Shown: positions 1 through 7,850, counted from the first letter of the stretch. The stretch: 16,066 nucleotides of DNA from DAOTTW01 sp034437615 (GCA_034437615.1 DAOTTW010000371.1:1-16066), one strand, 5' to 3'. Notes: generated by a model from the sequence alone, not told the origin. Numbers and translations are program-made.

Positions 1-1
1 G

Positions 2-223
2 GTGTATTCTGAAACCGAGCAGAACGAAAAGGCAGTCCGCACCCAACGCTATAAATACATTTACTCGCCAGGGCAGCATATCGAAGAGCTTTATGACATC
101 GGCCAGGATACCTACGAACTGAATAACATCGCACCAACACAACCAGCGGTTGCCGCTGGACATCGCACGTTGTTGCTTGATTGGCTTGTGACATGCGGGT
201 GGGATCGTCATCGCTTCCTTTGA
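2..223 (+). CDS. Sulfatase, C-terminal fragment (5' end outside window)
   Basis: Only the last 73 codons are inside the window; the frame is open from the left edge and ends at TGA 221-223, so the true start lies upstream. The stretch AVRTQRYKYIYSPG followed by EELYDIGQDTYELNNIA is the typical C-terminal signature of type I (formylglycine) arylsulfatases: a strand-rich 'R...yKYi' segment, then 'ELYDl..DP.E..Nla'. Family members hydrolyse sulfate esters on carbohydrates, lipids or other substrates. The catalytic Cys/Ser motif and metal ligands would be in the missing N-terminal part, so substrate and activity cannot be judged. No signal peptide can be assessed. The family call is fairly sure; the exact subfamily is unknown. 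Confidence 0.75.
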   Translation: MYSETEQNEKAVRTQRYKYIYSPGQHIEELYDIGQDTYELNNIAPTQPAVAAGHRTLLLDWLVTCGWDRHRFL

Positions 224-334
224 GATAGGGAGGTCACCGAAACCACCAACGGATATGGGGCATGGTGCTTGAATCTGAGTCGTTGACTCTACTGTCCGAG
301 GAGGTGTTAGCCGTCATTAAATACGGCCAATCAT

Positions 335-380
335 CAAAAACCTACCCCTGAAAAGGGGGAATGAGGGGGTGAGGGCCAAG
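335..380 (-). repeat. C-rich dispersed repeat, copy 1
   Basis: Read on the - strand this copy has a GGCCCTCACCCC-type start, then CCCCTTTTCAGGGGTAGG, then a T-rich run. The 18-base core at 341-358 (CCTACCCCTGAAAAGGGG on the + strand) is the exact reverse complement of 15908-15925, and similarity continues about 25 bases on the C-rich side with a few changes. The core contains the short palindrome CCCCTGAAAAGGGG. It is intergenic in both copies and lies next to GTAG hairpin units in both. Function unknown. Confidence 0.75.
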
Positions 381-459
381 TTGCGGGCAAAACATGCCTG
401 CTTGAGTAGTTAGGCTTTTCCAGCTAAAAAACAAGTCAAATTCTTGCAACATCGGCAAT

Positions 460-473
460 GCGGCTGACGCCGC
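460..473. repeat. Small palindrome adjoining a GTAG hairpin unit
   Basis: GCGGC, loop TGAC, GCCGC form a perfect 5-bp stem two bases before the hairpin unit at 476-500. A similar but not identical palindrome (6-bp stem, loop TTGC) sits one base before the truncated unit at 16051, so the combination seems to be part of a larger composite repeat. Confidence 0.5.
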
Positions 474-475
474 CC

Positions 476-500
476 CGGACACCCTATTGGGTGTCCCTAC
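476..500 (-). repeat. GTAG hairpin unit A (25 bp)
   Basis: On the - strand the unit reads GTAG, arm GGACACCC, loop AATA, arm GGGTGTCC, then G: a perfect 8-bp stem with a 4-base loop. It is the left half of an inverted doublet with the unit at 513-537; the two GTAG ends face each other across 12 bases. A near-identical truncated copy (loop AATG) ends the window at 16051-16066. Confidence 0.85.
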
Positions 501-512
501 AGGGCATCGTTC

Positions 513-537
513 GTAGGGACACGGCAAGCCGTGTCCG
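513..537 (+). repeat. GTAG hairpin unit B (25 bp)
   Basis: GTAG, arm GGACACGG, loop CAAG, arm CCGTGTCC, then G. The stem is perfect and can be extended by one C-G pair into the loop. It is the right half of the doublet with the unit at 476-500. The outer GGAC/GTCC part is shared with the other units; the inner stem differs but stays paired. Confidence 0.85.
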
Positions 538-870
538 CAAACCGTGTCCATTATTTTGTTGGGATGGCCTTGCACGAAGGCACAAAGAACACGACGATGC
601 TTGCAGTATGCCACGAAAACAGCCAACGAAGGCTAAAGGTACAGCAGGCGTCGGCGGTTTTAACACTACAATCGTTACTTTTTTTGAGCCATAATAAGCC
701 TTCCAGCCGCAAAACAGCCGAGTCGCATCGGGGAAGCGAGGTGCTATCGTGACGTTAATCGTGTCACGGGCCATTGGGACGCAGATACGGGTATGTTCGT
801 TCGCATATTGTCTTGATGGCCCATAAAAACAACCACCGTATCAATCGACTATTCGGAGTGAACACACATC

Positions 871-3800
871 ATGTTCAAACCTGTTGAAGCAAGAGCAGAC
901 ATCCAGAAATTAGAGCAAGAGCAACTCGAACACTGGCGCAACAAACGCATCTTTGAGCGGACATTAGAAAACCGCGAGGACGCCCCGCGCTATGTGTTCT
1001 TTGAAGGCCCACCGACGGCCAATGGTCGCCCCGGCAGCCATCACGTCCTGGCACGTGCCTTTAAGGACATGTTCCCACGCTACAAAGTGATGAACGGCTA
1101 TTATGTGGAACGGCGCGGCGGCTGGGATACGCACGGCCTGCCGGTTGAAATCGCCGTGCAGAAAGAACTCGGCCTGACCAGCAAAGCCGATGTGGAAGCC
1201 TACGGCGTCGCAGCCTTTAACGAGAAATGCCGCAACAGCGTCTTCCGTAACATCGCAGAATGGGAACGCCAAACAGAGCGCATCGCCTACTGGGTGGACC
1301 TTGATAACGCCTATGTGACCTTCACCAACGATTACATCGAAAGCGTCTGGTGGATCCTCAAGCAATTCTGGGATAAGGGCTTGCTGTTCCGGGGTTATAA
1401 GGTCGTGCCCTACAGCCCAAGCTCCGGCACCGTACTCAGCAGCCATGAGGTATCGCTTGGCTATAAAGAGGTGACGGATACCAGCGTTTACGTGCGCTTC
1501 CCGCTGGAAAACCAGCCGGGTGTGTATTTCCTGGCGTGGACGACGACGCCCTGGACGCTGCCCGGTAATGCAGCGCTGGCGGTTGGCCCCAATATTGATT
1601 ATGTGCAGGTCAAAGGCCCGGTGCGGCACGGCGAAGGCAGCGAAGAGTTGATCCTGGCAGAAGGCTTGCTCAGCGCAGCGCTGACCGACCATGAGGATTA
1701 CACAGTCGTCAAGCGCATGAAGGGCAGCGAATTGGTCAATCTGCGCTACAACCCGCTGTATCAGTTCTTGCCGACGGACAAGGCACACAATTACGTGCTG
1801 CCCGGTGATTTTGTCAGCACCGAGGATGGGAGCGGCATCGTACACATGGCGCCGGCCTTCGGTGCGGATGATGCTGAACTGGGCACGCAATACGACCTGC
1901 CGACATTCATCACGGTGCATCCAGACGGCACCTTCATCGACGCAGTAGACAAATTCAAGGGCCTGTGGTTCAAGGACGCCGACGACGAAATCATCACCGA
2001 CCTGAAAGAGCGCGGCCTGCTGTATCGCACGCAACGCTTCAAGCACAGCTACCCGCATAACTGGCGCGACGACCAGCCCTTGATGTATCTGGCACGCGAT
2101 ACGTGGTTCATCCGCACCACCGCCTACCGTGACAAGCTGGTGAGCCTGAACAAAACGATCAAATGGGTGCCCGAACACATCCGCGATGGCCGCTTCGGTA
2201 ATTGGCTGGAAGATGTGAAGGATTGGGCGCTAGGCCGTGAGCGCTTCTGGGGGACGCCGCTGCCTGTGTGGATGGACGACCAGACGGGTGATATGCTGTG
2301 TGTGGGCAGTGTGGCCGAATTGAGTGAACTCACGGGCCGCGACCTGGGCGACCTGGATTTGCACCGCCCCTACGTCGATGACATCACCTTCCCGAACCCG
2401 GACGGCACAGGTGGCACGATGCGCCGCGTGCCAGAAGTGATTGACGTCTGGTTCGATAGTGGCGCGATGCAGGTGGCGCAGTGGGGCTACCCACACAAAG
2501 CAGGCAGCGCAGCCAAATTCGAGAACCAGCACCCCGCCGATTACATCTGTGAGGCCATCGACCAAACACGCGGCTGGTTCTACAGCCTGCACGCCATCGC
2601 CACCATGCTATTTGAGGACGTGGCGTATAAAAACGTCATCTGCCTGGGCCACATCCTGGACGGTGAAGGCCAGAAGATGTCTAAATCGAAGGGCAATACG
2701 GTCGATCCCTGGGAAGTGCTGGCCGAACATGGGGCGGATGCCTTCAGATGGTATCTGTACACCTCTGGCCCACCTGGGGAGCCGCGCCGCTTCTCGGTTG
2801 ATCTCGTCGGTGAGGTCATCAAGAAGTTCTGGTCTACGCTGTGGAATACCTATCGCTTCTTTGTGGAACTGGCCATCGTGCATAATTGGACGCCGCAGAA
2901 GACGCAGGACGCGCTGCCCGTCGCAGAGCGCCACCTGCTAGACCGTTGGGTGCTCTCGGAATTGCATCAGCTTGTGCAGACGGTCACAGCAGCGTATGAG
3001 GATTACGACGCAACGCTGGCCACCCGCCCGCTGGAGACCTTCGTGGAGGCGCTGAGCAACTGGTACGTGCGCCGCAGCCGTGAGCGCTTCTGGAATGAAG
3101 ACCCCGGCGCGTATGCGACGCTGTACGAATGCCTGACGACGGTTGCGCTGTTGTTGGCCCCGACGATGCCGTTTTTAAGCGAAGCGCTCTATCGTAATCT
3201 GGTGCGGCAAGTGGACGAGAACGCACCCGATAGCGTGCATCTGGCGCAGTGGCCACAGGCCAACGCCGACCTGATTGACAAAACGCTCATCAGCGAAATG
3301 ACGCTGGTGCGCCGCCTCATCAGCCTGGGCATGAACGCCCGTAACAGCGTCGAACTCGGCGTGCGGCAGCCGCTCAGCAGCGCCACCTTCGGCGTCGTGC
3401 TGGCCAGCGAACGTGAGGTCGTGCGCCGCTATGAGGCCATCATCCGCGACGAACTGAACGTGAAGGCTGTGGCGCTGCTCAGTGAGGGCGAAGGCGTGAC
3501 CAGCTACAAGCTCGCGCCGGTTTTCTCTAAGCTGGGGGCGAAGCTGAAGCAGGACATGCCGAAGGTCAAGAATGCGCTGACGGACGCCACACCAGAGCAG
3601 GCCGCCGCATGGGGCCGCACGCTGCTGGATGGCGGCACGATCAGCGTGAGCGTGGATGACAAAAGCTATGACCTGAACGCCGATGAAGTCGAGGTCCGGC
3701 AGGAAGCCGCAGAGGGCTTTGTGATCGCAGAGGAACGCGGCTACGTGGCGGCGCTGGATGCCAACATCACCGATGACCTGTTCATGGAGCGCCTCTCGCG

Positions 3801-4062
3801 GGAGGTGCGGCGCTGCATTCAGGATTCCCGCCGCAGCGCCGATTTTCAGATTGACGACCGCATCAATGTGGTCTACAGCGCCACTGACCAACTCAAGCAA
3901 GCCATTGAGCGCTTCAGCGACGCCATCAAGCAGGAAACGCTCGCGCTGACGCTGGAAGAAGGCACGCTTGATGATAGCAACGGCTTCCATCGTGAAGAAT
4001 TCAGCTTCAAGGGTGATCTGAAGGACGAGAAGCTCGTCGTCGGCGTCAAGCTGGCCCGATAA
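871..4062 (+). CDS. ileS: Isoleucyl-tRNA synthetase, eukaryotic-like (IleRS2) type
   Basis: Cytoplasmic class I enzyme that activates isoleucine with ATP and charges tRNA(Ile). At 1063 residues it has the length of the eukaryotic-like/Thermus-like branch rather than the roughly 930-residue E. coli type. The Rossmann core begins with GPPTANGRPGSHH (signature GSHH at 55-58, in place of HxGH), then GWDTHGLPVE (84-93). The CP1 editing domain shows TTTPWTLPGN (224-233) and GSGIVHMAPAFGADD ending at D334. The core resumes with WGTPLPVW and DVWFDSG (525-531), and a canonical KMSKS lies at 602-606. The anticodon-binding helical domain and a long C-terminal extension follow. The ATG at 871 is supported by GGAGTG at about 856-861 and by homology starting within the first residues. 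It is a single-gene unit followed by a terminator. The rearranged HIGH motif is the notable oddity and suggests mupirocin resistance; KMSKS and the editing motifs look intact. Confidence 0.97.
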   Translation: MFKPVEARADIQKLEQEQLEHWRNKRIFERTLENREDAPRYVFFEGPPTANGRPGSHHVLARAFKDMFPRYKVMNGYYVERRGGWDTHGLPVEIAVQKELGLTSKADVEAYGVAAFNEKCRNSVFRNIAEWERQTERIAYWVDLDNAYVTFTNDYIESVWWILKQFWDKGLLFRGYKVVPYSPSSGTVLSSHEVSLGYKEVTDTSVYVRFPLENQPGVYFLAWTTTPWTLPGNAALAVGPNIDYVQVKGPVRHGEGSEELILAEGLLSAALTDHEDYTVVKRMKGSELVNLRYNPLYQFLPTDKAHNYVLPGDFVSTEDGSGIVHMAPAFGADDAELGTQYDLPTFITVHPDGTFIDAVDKFKGLWFKDADDEIITDLKERGLLYRTQRFKHSYPHNWRDDQPLMYLARDTWFIRTTAYRDKLVSLNKTIKWVPEHIRDGRFGNWLEDVKDWALGRERFWGTPLPVWMDDQTGDMLCVGSVAELSELTGRDLGDLDLHRPYVDDITFPNPDGTGGTMRRVPEVIDVWFDSGAMQVAQWGYPHKAGSAAKFENQHPADYICEAIDQTRGWFYSLHAIATMLFEDVAYKNVICLGHILDGEGQKMSKSKGNTVDPWEVLAEHGADAFRWYLYTSGPPGEPRRFSVDLVGEVIKKFWSTLWNTYRFFVELAIVHNWTPQKTQDALPVAERHLLDRWVLSELHQLVQTVTAAYEDYDATLATRPLETFVEALSNWYVRRSRERFWNEDPGAYATLYECLTTVALLLAPTMPFLSEALYRNLVRQVDENAPDSVHLAQWPQANADLIDKTLISEMTLVRRLISLGMNARNSVELGVRQPLSSATFGVVLASEREVVRRYEAIIRDELNVKAVALLSEGEGVTSYKLAPVFSKLGAKLKQDMPKVKNALTDATPEQAAAWGRTLLDGGTISVSVDDKSYDLNADEVEVRQEAAEGFVIAEERGYVAALDANITDDLFMERLSREVRRCIQDSRRSADFQIDDRINVVYSATDQLKQAIERFSDAIKQETLALTLEEGTLDDSNGFHREEFSFKGDLKDEKLVVGVKLAR

Positions 4063-4098
4063 CAGCCGATATTTAGACACATTCCACAATCAATAGCC

Positions 4099-4138
4099 AG
4101 GGCAGGTCGCAGTATGTGGCCTGCCCTGCTTGTTTTTT
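4099..4138 (+). terminator. Intrinsic terminator of ileS
   Basis: AGGGCAGG (4099-4106) pairs perfectly with CCTGCCCT (4120-4127) around a 13-base loop, and the stem is followed by TGCTTGTTTTTTG. It lies 37 bases after the ileS stop, so ileS is probably transcribed separately from the regulator downstream. Confidence 0.85.
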
Positions 4139-4258
4139 GTCACATCTGCTGTATATTTATCGGGATTCACGAAAATTTTGCGCTGATCGTTGGCAACTTT
4201 GCCATAGTACCGCCGCGTTAGACCCGTTTACAATCACACCGCATTAGGGAAAGTACAC

Positions 4259-5950
4259 ATGGTAGACAATAACTCAGCGACGTTACAGGCACTCTTGCGC
4301 TTTGCGCTACCACTGGGCACATCGCTCATCACAGGTGAACCCAATACGACTGTTGATTGGTCTGTAACGGTACGGGCACAACCACCCGATGTCCCCACGA
4401 TCTATGGTGGCGAACTGGCGCTTGTCTCAATGAGCATTCTGGGCAGCTACGATAATCGCATCACCGCCGCCGGGGTCATCGCCAACCTAGCGGACGCGGG
4501 CGTGCGTGCTGTCGCCATTGAGGGCGAGATCACACCTACAGCCATCACCGTCGCCAACGAGCGCGAGGTGAGTCTGCTGGGCTTGCCGGATAACATCAGC
4601 CTTTCTGGTGTGGAACGCGCCGTCAATAAATTCCTGGTCAATCAAACCTCACAGTTGACTGAACGCGCCATCGAAATCCAGCGCCAGCTAACAGCCTTGG
4701 CCGCAGAAAACCGCGATCTGAACAGCTTATTACAGGTGATGGCCCGCGCCACCGCCAAGCCGATTGTCATTCACGATGACGCGGGCGTGCTGATGGGGCA
4801 GGTCTTCCCGGCGATCAACCGACGGGGGAACGCGGGCCGTACCATGCTGCAAAATTTGCCCTATGGCAACTTTCAGAAGTGGCTGAACAGCGAAGCCGCC
4901 AGCAGTAACGGCGATGGCAAGCCCCTGAAAAGCCCCATCGGTCACACGGCTGTACTGAAGGGCGAAAAGCGCGTGGCGGGGTATCTGTCGTTGGTGGATA
5001 AAGACGCCGAGCTAGATGATTTTGACCGTTTGGTGCTGTTGTATGGCGCGGATGTCTGCGCGATTGAACTGGCCAAAAATCGGGCGATTGCCTCCGCAGT
5101 GGAGCAGGCGCGTGGGGATTGGGTGCAGATGTGGCTGAGCGGCACGCCTGCGGATGACGATTTGCTGGCGACACGCGCCCAACAAGCCGGCTTTGACCCC
5201 GACGCGCTGTACGTGGTGGCGGTTTTCCGGCCCTCTGCGGATAGCGGCCAGGCATTGCCGCTGGAATCGCTGATTTCGCTGGTGCGCGACGACATGGCCC
5301 GCCGTCAACTCGGCGGCGCAGTCGGTCAATACGTGGATGTGATTGTCGCGCTGTATCCGCTGGATAGCACCAGCCAGCTAGAGCGCAGCCGCAGCCACAT
5401 CACAGAGCTACGCGCACAACTGGCGCTACGCACGCCAAGCGGCATCGTGGCCTCTGGCGTCAGCCGCCCCTGCCAGGGCCTGACGAACTTACGAGAAGCC
5501 TATCGTGAAGCTAAAGATGCGGTCAGCATTGCGCATGAACTGGGCGAGCATGAGGATACGACGTATTACGGTGATCTGAAGCTGTATCAACTGTTGCTAG
5601 CGCTGAAAGAGCGCAATTTAGAGCATATGCGCAGCTTCTATGAGGAAACGCTTGGCCCATTGGTCGAGCATGACAAGCGCAAACAGAGCGACCTTGTGCG
5701 CACGCTCAACGGCTTCTTCACGGCGAACGGCAATCTGGCCAAAGCCGCGCAAGATTTAGACGTACACCGCAATACGTTGGTTTATCGGCTGGAACGCATC
5801 AGCGAATTAACCGACCTGGACCTGAACGACGCCGACAACCGCCTGATTTTGCACCTGGCGCTGAAGACTCAGCGTGTGCTGGCGACCTTGCCGCACAGCA
5901 ACACCACAGGCCGCGAACGCGATAACGCCGCTTATCGCGTCACGCGGTAG
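4259..5950 (+). CDS. PucR/CdaR-family transcriptional regulator
   Basis: A 563-residue soluble DNA-binding protein. Residues about 8-125 resemble the N-terminal PucR (purine catabolism regulator-like) domain. Residues 140-275 include a predicted coiled helix and a small sensor-like alpha/beta region. About 285-410 matches the GGDEF-like domain of CdaR proteins, without a catalytic GGDEF motif. The C-terminus (about 483-545) is the PucR-type helix-turn-helix: NGNLAKAAQDLDVHRNTLVYRLERI, split here as NGNLAKAAQDLDVH (490-503) and RNTLVYRLERI (504-514). Family members often activate genes for purine, sugar-acid or polyamine use, but no catabolic neighbour here reveals the inducer. ATG 4259 follows AGGGA near 4246-4250, and a good -10 (TACAAT, 4229-4234) lies just upstream without a clear -35. 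The last 19 bases overlap the 3' end of the opposite-strand gene. Confidence 0.9.
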   Translation: MVDNNSATLQALLRFALPLGTSLITGEPNTTVDWSVTVRAQPPDVPTIYGGELALVSMSILGSYDNRITAAGVIANLADAGVRAVAIEGEITPTAITVANEREVSLLGLPDNISLSGVERAVNKFLVNQTSQLTERAIEIQRQLTALAAENRDLNSLLQVMARATAKPIVIHDDAGVLMGQVFPAINRRGNAGRTMLQNLPYGNFQKWLNSEAASSNGDGKPLKSPIGHTAVLKGEKRVAGYLSLVDKDAELDDFDRLVLLYGADVCAIELAKNRAIASAVEQARGDWVQMWLSGTPADDDLLATRAQQAGFDPDALYVVAVFRPSADSGQALPLESLISLVRDDMARRQLGGAVGQYVDVIVALYPLDSTSQLERSRSHITELRAQLALRTPSGIVASGVSRPCQGLTNLREAYREAKDAVSIAHELGEHEDTTYYGDLKLYQLLLALKERNLEHMRSFYEETLGPLVEHDKRKQSDLVRTLNGFFTANGNLAKAAQDLDVHRNTLVYRLERISELTDLDLNDADNRLILHLALKTQRVLATLPHSNTTGRERDNAAYRVTR

Positions 5951-7647
5951 ACCTCAGCGCGGAAGAATTCGGCCAGCAATTCACGCTCAGCATACTGCGT
6001 CGGGTCCTGGATGCCGTTGACGCGCAACACGCTATTCACATCCTGCGCATACTCGCTGTTGACTACCACGACGATGCTATGCCGTTCGCCAGGCTGCTCT
6101 AGCGCGATGTCGTCTATGCTGTACAGCCACATGTAATAGCGCAACGCTTCGCCCGATGGGTGTTCGTACAGCACGCCCTCACCCGCTTGCACGACGCCAT
6201 CCAGCAGCAGCGTCACCTGCTCTGCGTTGCGAAAGGTGCCCGTCTCAATGGAGCGAACCGGCGCGAAGCTCAGGCGGATCCACAGTCCGCCAGCGATCAA
6301 CACCAGCAATGGTAACACAGGCAGCACGTAACCCAGGCGCAGACGCGGCACACGCTGCACCGACCAGACAATCCCCGCCGCTGCCGCGCCGAAATACAGC
6401 GGCAGCAAGGACAACCATACGCGCTCAAAGGGGATGACGCGCTGCACAAGCACCACCAGCAGGCTCCACAGCACGAGCGGCAGCAACAGCGGCACCGGAT
6501 GGTCCGCAACACGCCGATGCCAGAACAGCCCGACGACCAGCCCCACGAATAACACAGGCAGCCAGAATACCGGAATCGCGTTATGCCACTGTCCCAGCGT
6601 CCTGCCGATGCCAGCAGGTAATTGCGCGGCGAAATCGCTGAAAGGTTGTGCCACGACATAGCTATTGCGCACGATAGCACCCAGGCCCGATACGATCAGC
6701 ACAGGCGCATACAGCAGCAGCGTCAGCGCCGCGCCAGCGATAACGGTTAGCGCAAACGCAAGCAGCAGCGGACGCCGCTTGTCTGCTGGATTTTCCAGCC
6801 AGATAGCCAGCAGCAGCCACACATATAGCCCGCCGATGGCATACAGTGCAGTCGGAATGGTGTAGAAGGCCAGCGCAGATAAGACCGCCAGCAAAGCCCA
6901 GCCTGCATGATGATTGTGCTTACGCAGGTGGTGCGCAACCGCGACGGCAAGCAAGAACAGCAGCGTTTGCAGCGTGTAGCCACGTGCGTTCACGCTGTAT
7001 TCGATCAGCACAGACGAGACCGCCACGAATGCCGCCGCCAACAGCCCCGCATCCCGATTATACAAGCGCCGCACCGTGTAATAGGTCGCTGGCATCAGCA
7101 GCAGGCCGGACCAAAAGGCAGGCTGCCGGATAACCCACTCAGCGCCCGTGAAAAGCCGCGTAAATAGATGCACGAACAGCGTATGAAACAGGTGATTGTT
7201 GGGGGCTGCGTAATCGGTCAGCGCCAGATAAAGCGGTTTGCTGGCGAAATTCAGGTACGTCACGGCTTCGTCGGTGCGGATGGGCTGCTGTATGAACGTC
7301 CAGCGCAGCAAGCCGCCGAATACGATCAGCAGCAGCAGCATGTCACGCTGCCAACGCGGGTCATCGCGCCACCACAGGCGCACATCGGCCAACAGGCTAC
7401 CCCCTGCCCGCCACGAATCCGCCAGCAGAGCGCCCACAAACACGCTGATGTGTGCACGCAGCGCATACGTCAGCACCGCCAGCAGCAGCAAGGTTACACC
7501 GCTGATGCGCGTGCCCGTAATTGTCTCTGCGGATAGGCTGCGTGATACCAAGATGGGCAGAAGCCACAACAAGAGGGCCATAAACGCGAGTATGAGCGTG
7601 GGCAAAACCTGTAGGGTGCGCTTCAGCACAAGGCGACCTATGGGCAA
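5932..7647 (-). CDS. Multi-pass membrane glycosyltransferase (GT-C fold, GT39/ArnT-like)
   Basis: Integral membrane protein of up to 571 residues with about a dozen hydrophobic segments. After two N-terminal membrane segments and a cytosolic stretch, the first external loop carries RTDEAVTY (124-131). Its acidic pair D126/E127 matches the catalytic Asp/Glu position of GT-C enzymes that use polyprenyl-phosphate sugars. PNNHLFH (149-155) and SVNARGYTLQ (218-227) are also typical of this bacterial family. It probably transfers a sugar from a lipid carrier to a lipid or protein on the outer face of the membrane; donor and acceptor are unknown. The longest frame starts at TTG 7647 without an evident ribosome binding site. 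GTG at 7629-7627, preceded by TAGGT on the same strand, is a credible alternative. CTG-rich leucine codons produce CAG runs on the + strand. Confidence 0.82.
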   Translation of the reverse strand: MPIGRLVLKRTLQVLPTLILAFMALLLWLLPILVSRSLSAETITGTRISGVTLLLLAVLTYALRAHISVFVGALLADSWRAGGSLLADVRLWWRDDPRWQRDMLLLLIVFGGLLRWTFIQQPIRTDEAVTYLNFASKPLYLALTDYAAPNNHLFHTLFVHLFTRLFTGAEWVIRQPAFWSGLLLMPATYYTVRRLYNRDAGLLAAAFVAVSSVLIEYSVNARGYTLQTLLFLLAVAVAHHLRKHNHHAGWALLAVLSALAFYTIPTALYAIGGLYVWLLLAIWLENPADKRRPLLLAFALTVIAGAALTLLLYAPVLIVSGLGAIVRNSYVVAQPFSDFAAQLPAGIGRTLGQWHNAIPVFWLPVLFVGLVVGLFWHRRVADHPVPLLLPLVLWSLLVVLVQRVIPFERVWLSLLPLYFGAAAAGIVWSVQRVPRLRLGYVLPVLPLLVLIAGGLWIRLSFAPVRSIETGTFRNAEQVTLLLDGVVQAGEGVLYEHPSGEALRYYMWLYSIDDIALEQPGERHSIVVVVNSEYAQDVNSVLRVNGIQDPTQYAERELLAEFFRAEVYRVTR

Positions 7648-7794
7648 ACGTGAGGAACGCGCCGTATTCTACGGGCGGTGACCTGCTAATCATAGCCTGA
7701 CCGTCGGTAACTACTCAAGGCATGTTTTTTAGCGCTACCCGCCATCAAACAGCACTCAGTATATGCGCTTTTCTGACCCGCCGCTTATCTTGGT

Positions 7795-7824
7795 TTTACG
7801 CTTGGGTGTTATCTATGGTATGCT
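7795..7824 (+). promoter_or_regulatory. Probable htpG promoter
   Basis: TTTACG (7795-7800) lies 18 bases before TATGCT (7819-7824). The latter is preceded by TGG, giving an extended -10 of the TGnTATnnT form. It sits 34 bases before the htpG start. No CIRCE element (TTAGCACTC, nine bases, GAGTGCTAA) is present, so HrcA control is not supported. Confidence 0.5.
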
Positions 7825-7844
7825 CAAGCGTTATTATTGACAGT

Positions 7845-7850
7845 GGAGGT
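7845..7850 (+). promoter_or_regulatory. Strong ribosome binding site of htpG
   Basis: GGAGGT seven bases before ATG 7858 is a near-perfect Shine-Dalgarno sequence and fixes the start. Confidence 0.85.

Larger units (their letters stand above)
224..870. other. Long spacer between sulfatase and ileS, repeat-bearing, no convincing gene
   Basis: This 647-base stretch has several short overlapping open frames on both strands, but none resembles a protein family, none has a good ribosome binding site, and they run through palindromic repeats. It holds a weak 5-bp hairpin (GCCGT 310-314 with ACGGC 323-327), a copy of a C-rich repeat near 335-380, a small palindrome at 460-473, and two inverted 25-base GTAG hairpin units at 476-500 and 513-537. 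A short CACGAAGG-like quasi-repeat lies at 573-597, and two candidate stems lie in the ileS leader. A putative ileS promoter must lie at the right end, but I see no clear -35/-10 pair. Confidence 0.7.

Noticed and set aside
476..537. CRISPR-like array from the repeated units
   Set aside because: The units are inverted relative to each other, vary in stem sequence, have irregular spacers of 12-27 bases, and no cas gene is present.
342..774. Overlapping small open frames on both strands in the sulfatase-ileS spacer
   Set aside because: They run through palindromic repeats, lack ribosome binding sites and have no recognisable domain or hydrophobic pattern.
700..870. T-box riboswitch in front of ileS
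   Set aside because: The conserved TGGNACCGCG segment and a matching terminator/antiterminator pair are absent.
964..2178. Long - strand open frame (404 codons) opposite ileS
   Set aside because: It is fully antisense to a certain gene, has no family resemblance and is a mirror effect of codon bias. The same applies to the - strand frames at 3175-4089 and 8458-9360.
4190..4234. Complete -35/-10 promoter for the PucR-family gene
   Set aside because: TACAAT at 4229-4234 is a good -10, but TTGGCA (4190) and TTGCCA (4199) are too far upstream, so no complete promoter is called.
7325..7490. CAG trinucleotide runs as microsatellites
   Set aside because: They are CTG leucine codons of membrane helices read on the opposite strand.
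7720..7780. CIRCE operator in front of htpG
   Set aside because: TTAGCGCTA and AGCACTC occur nearby, but not as the required inverted repeat with a nine-base gap.
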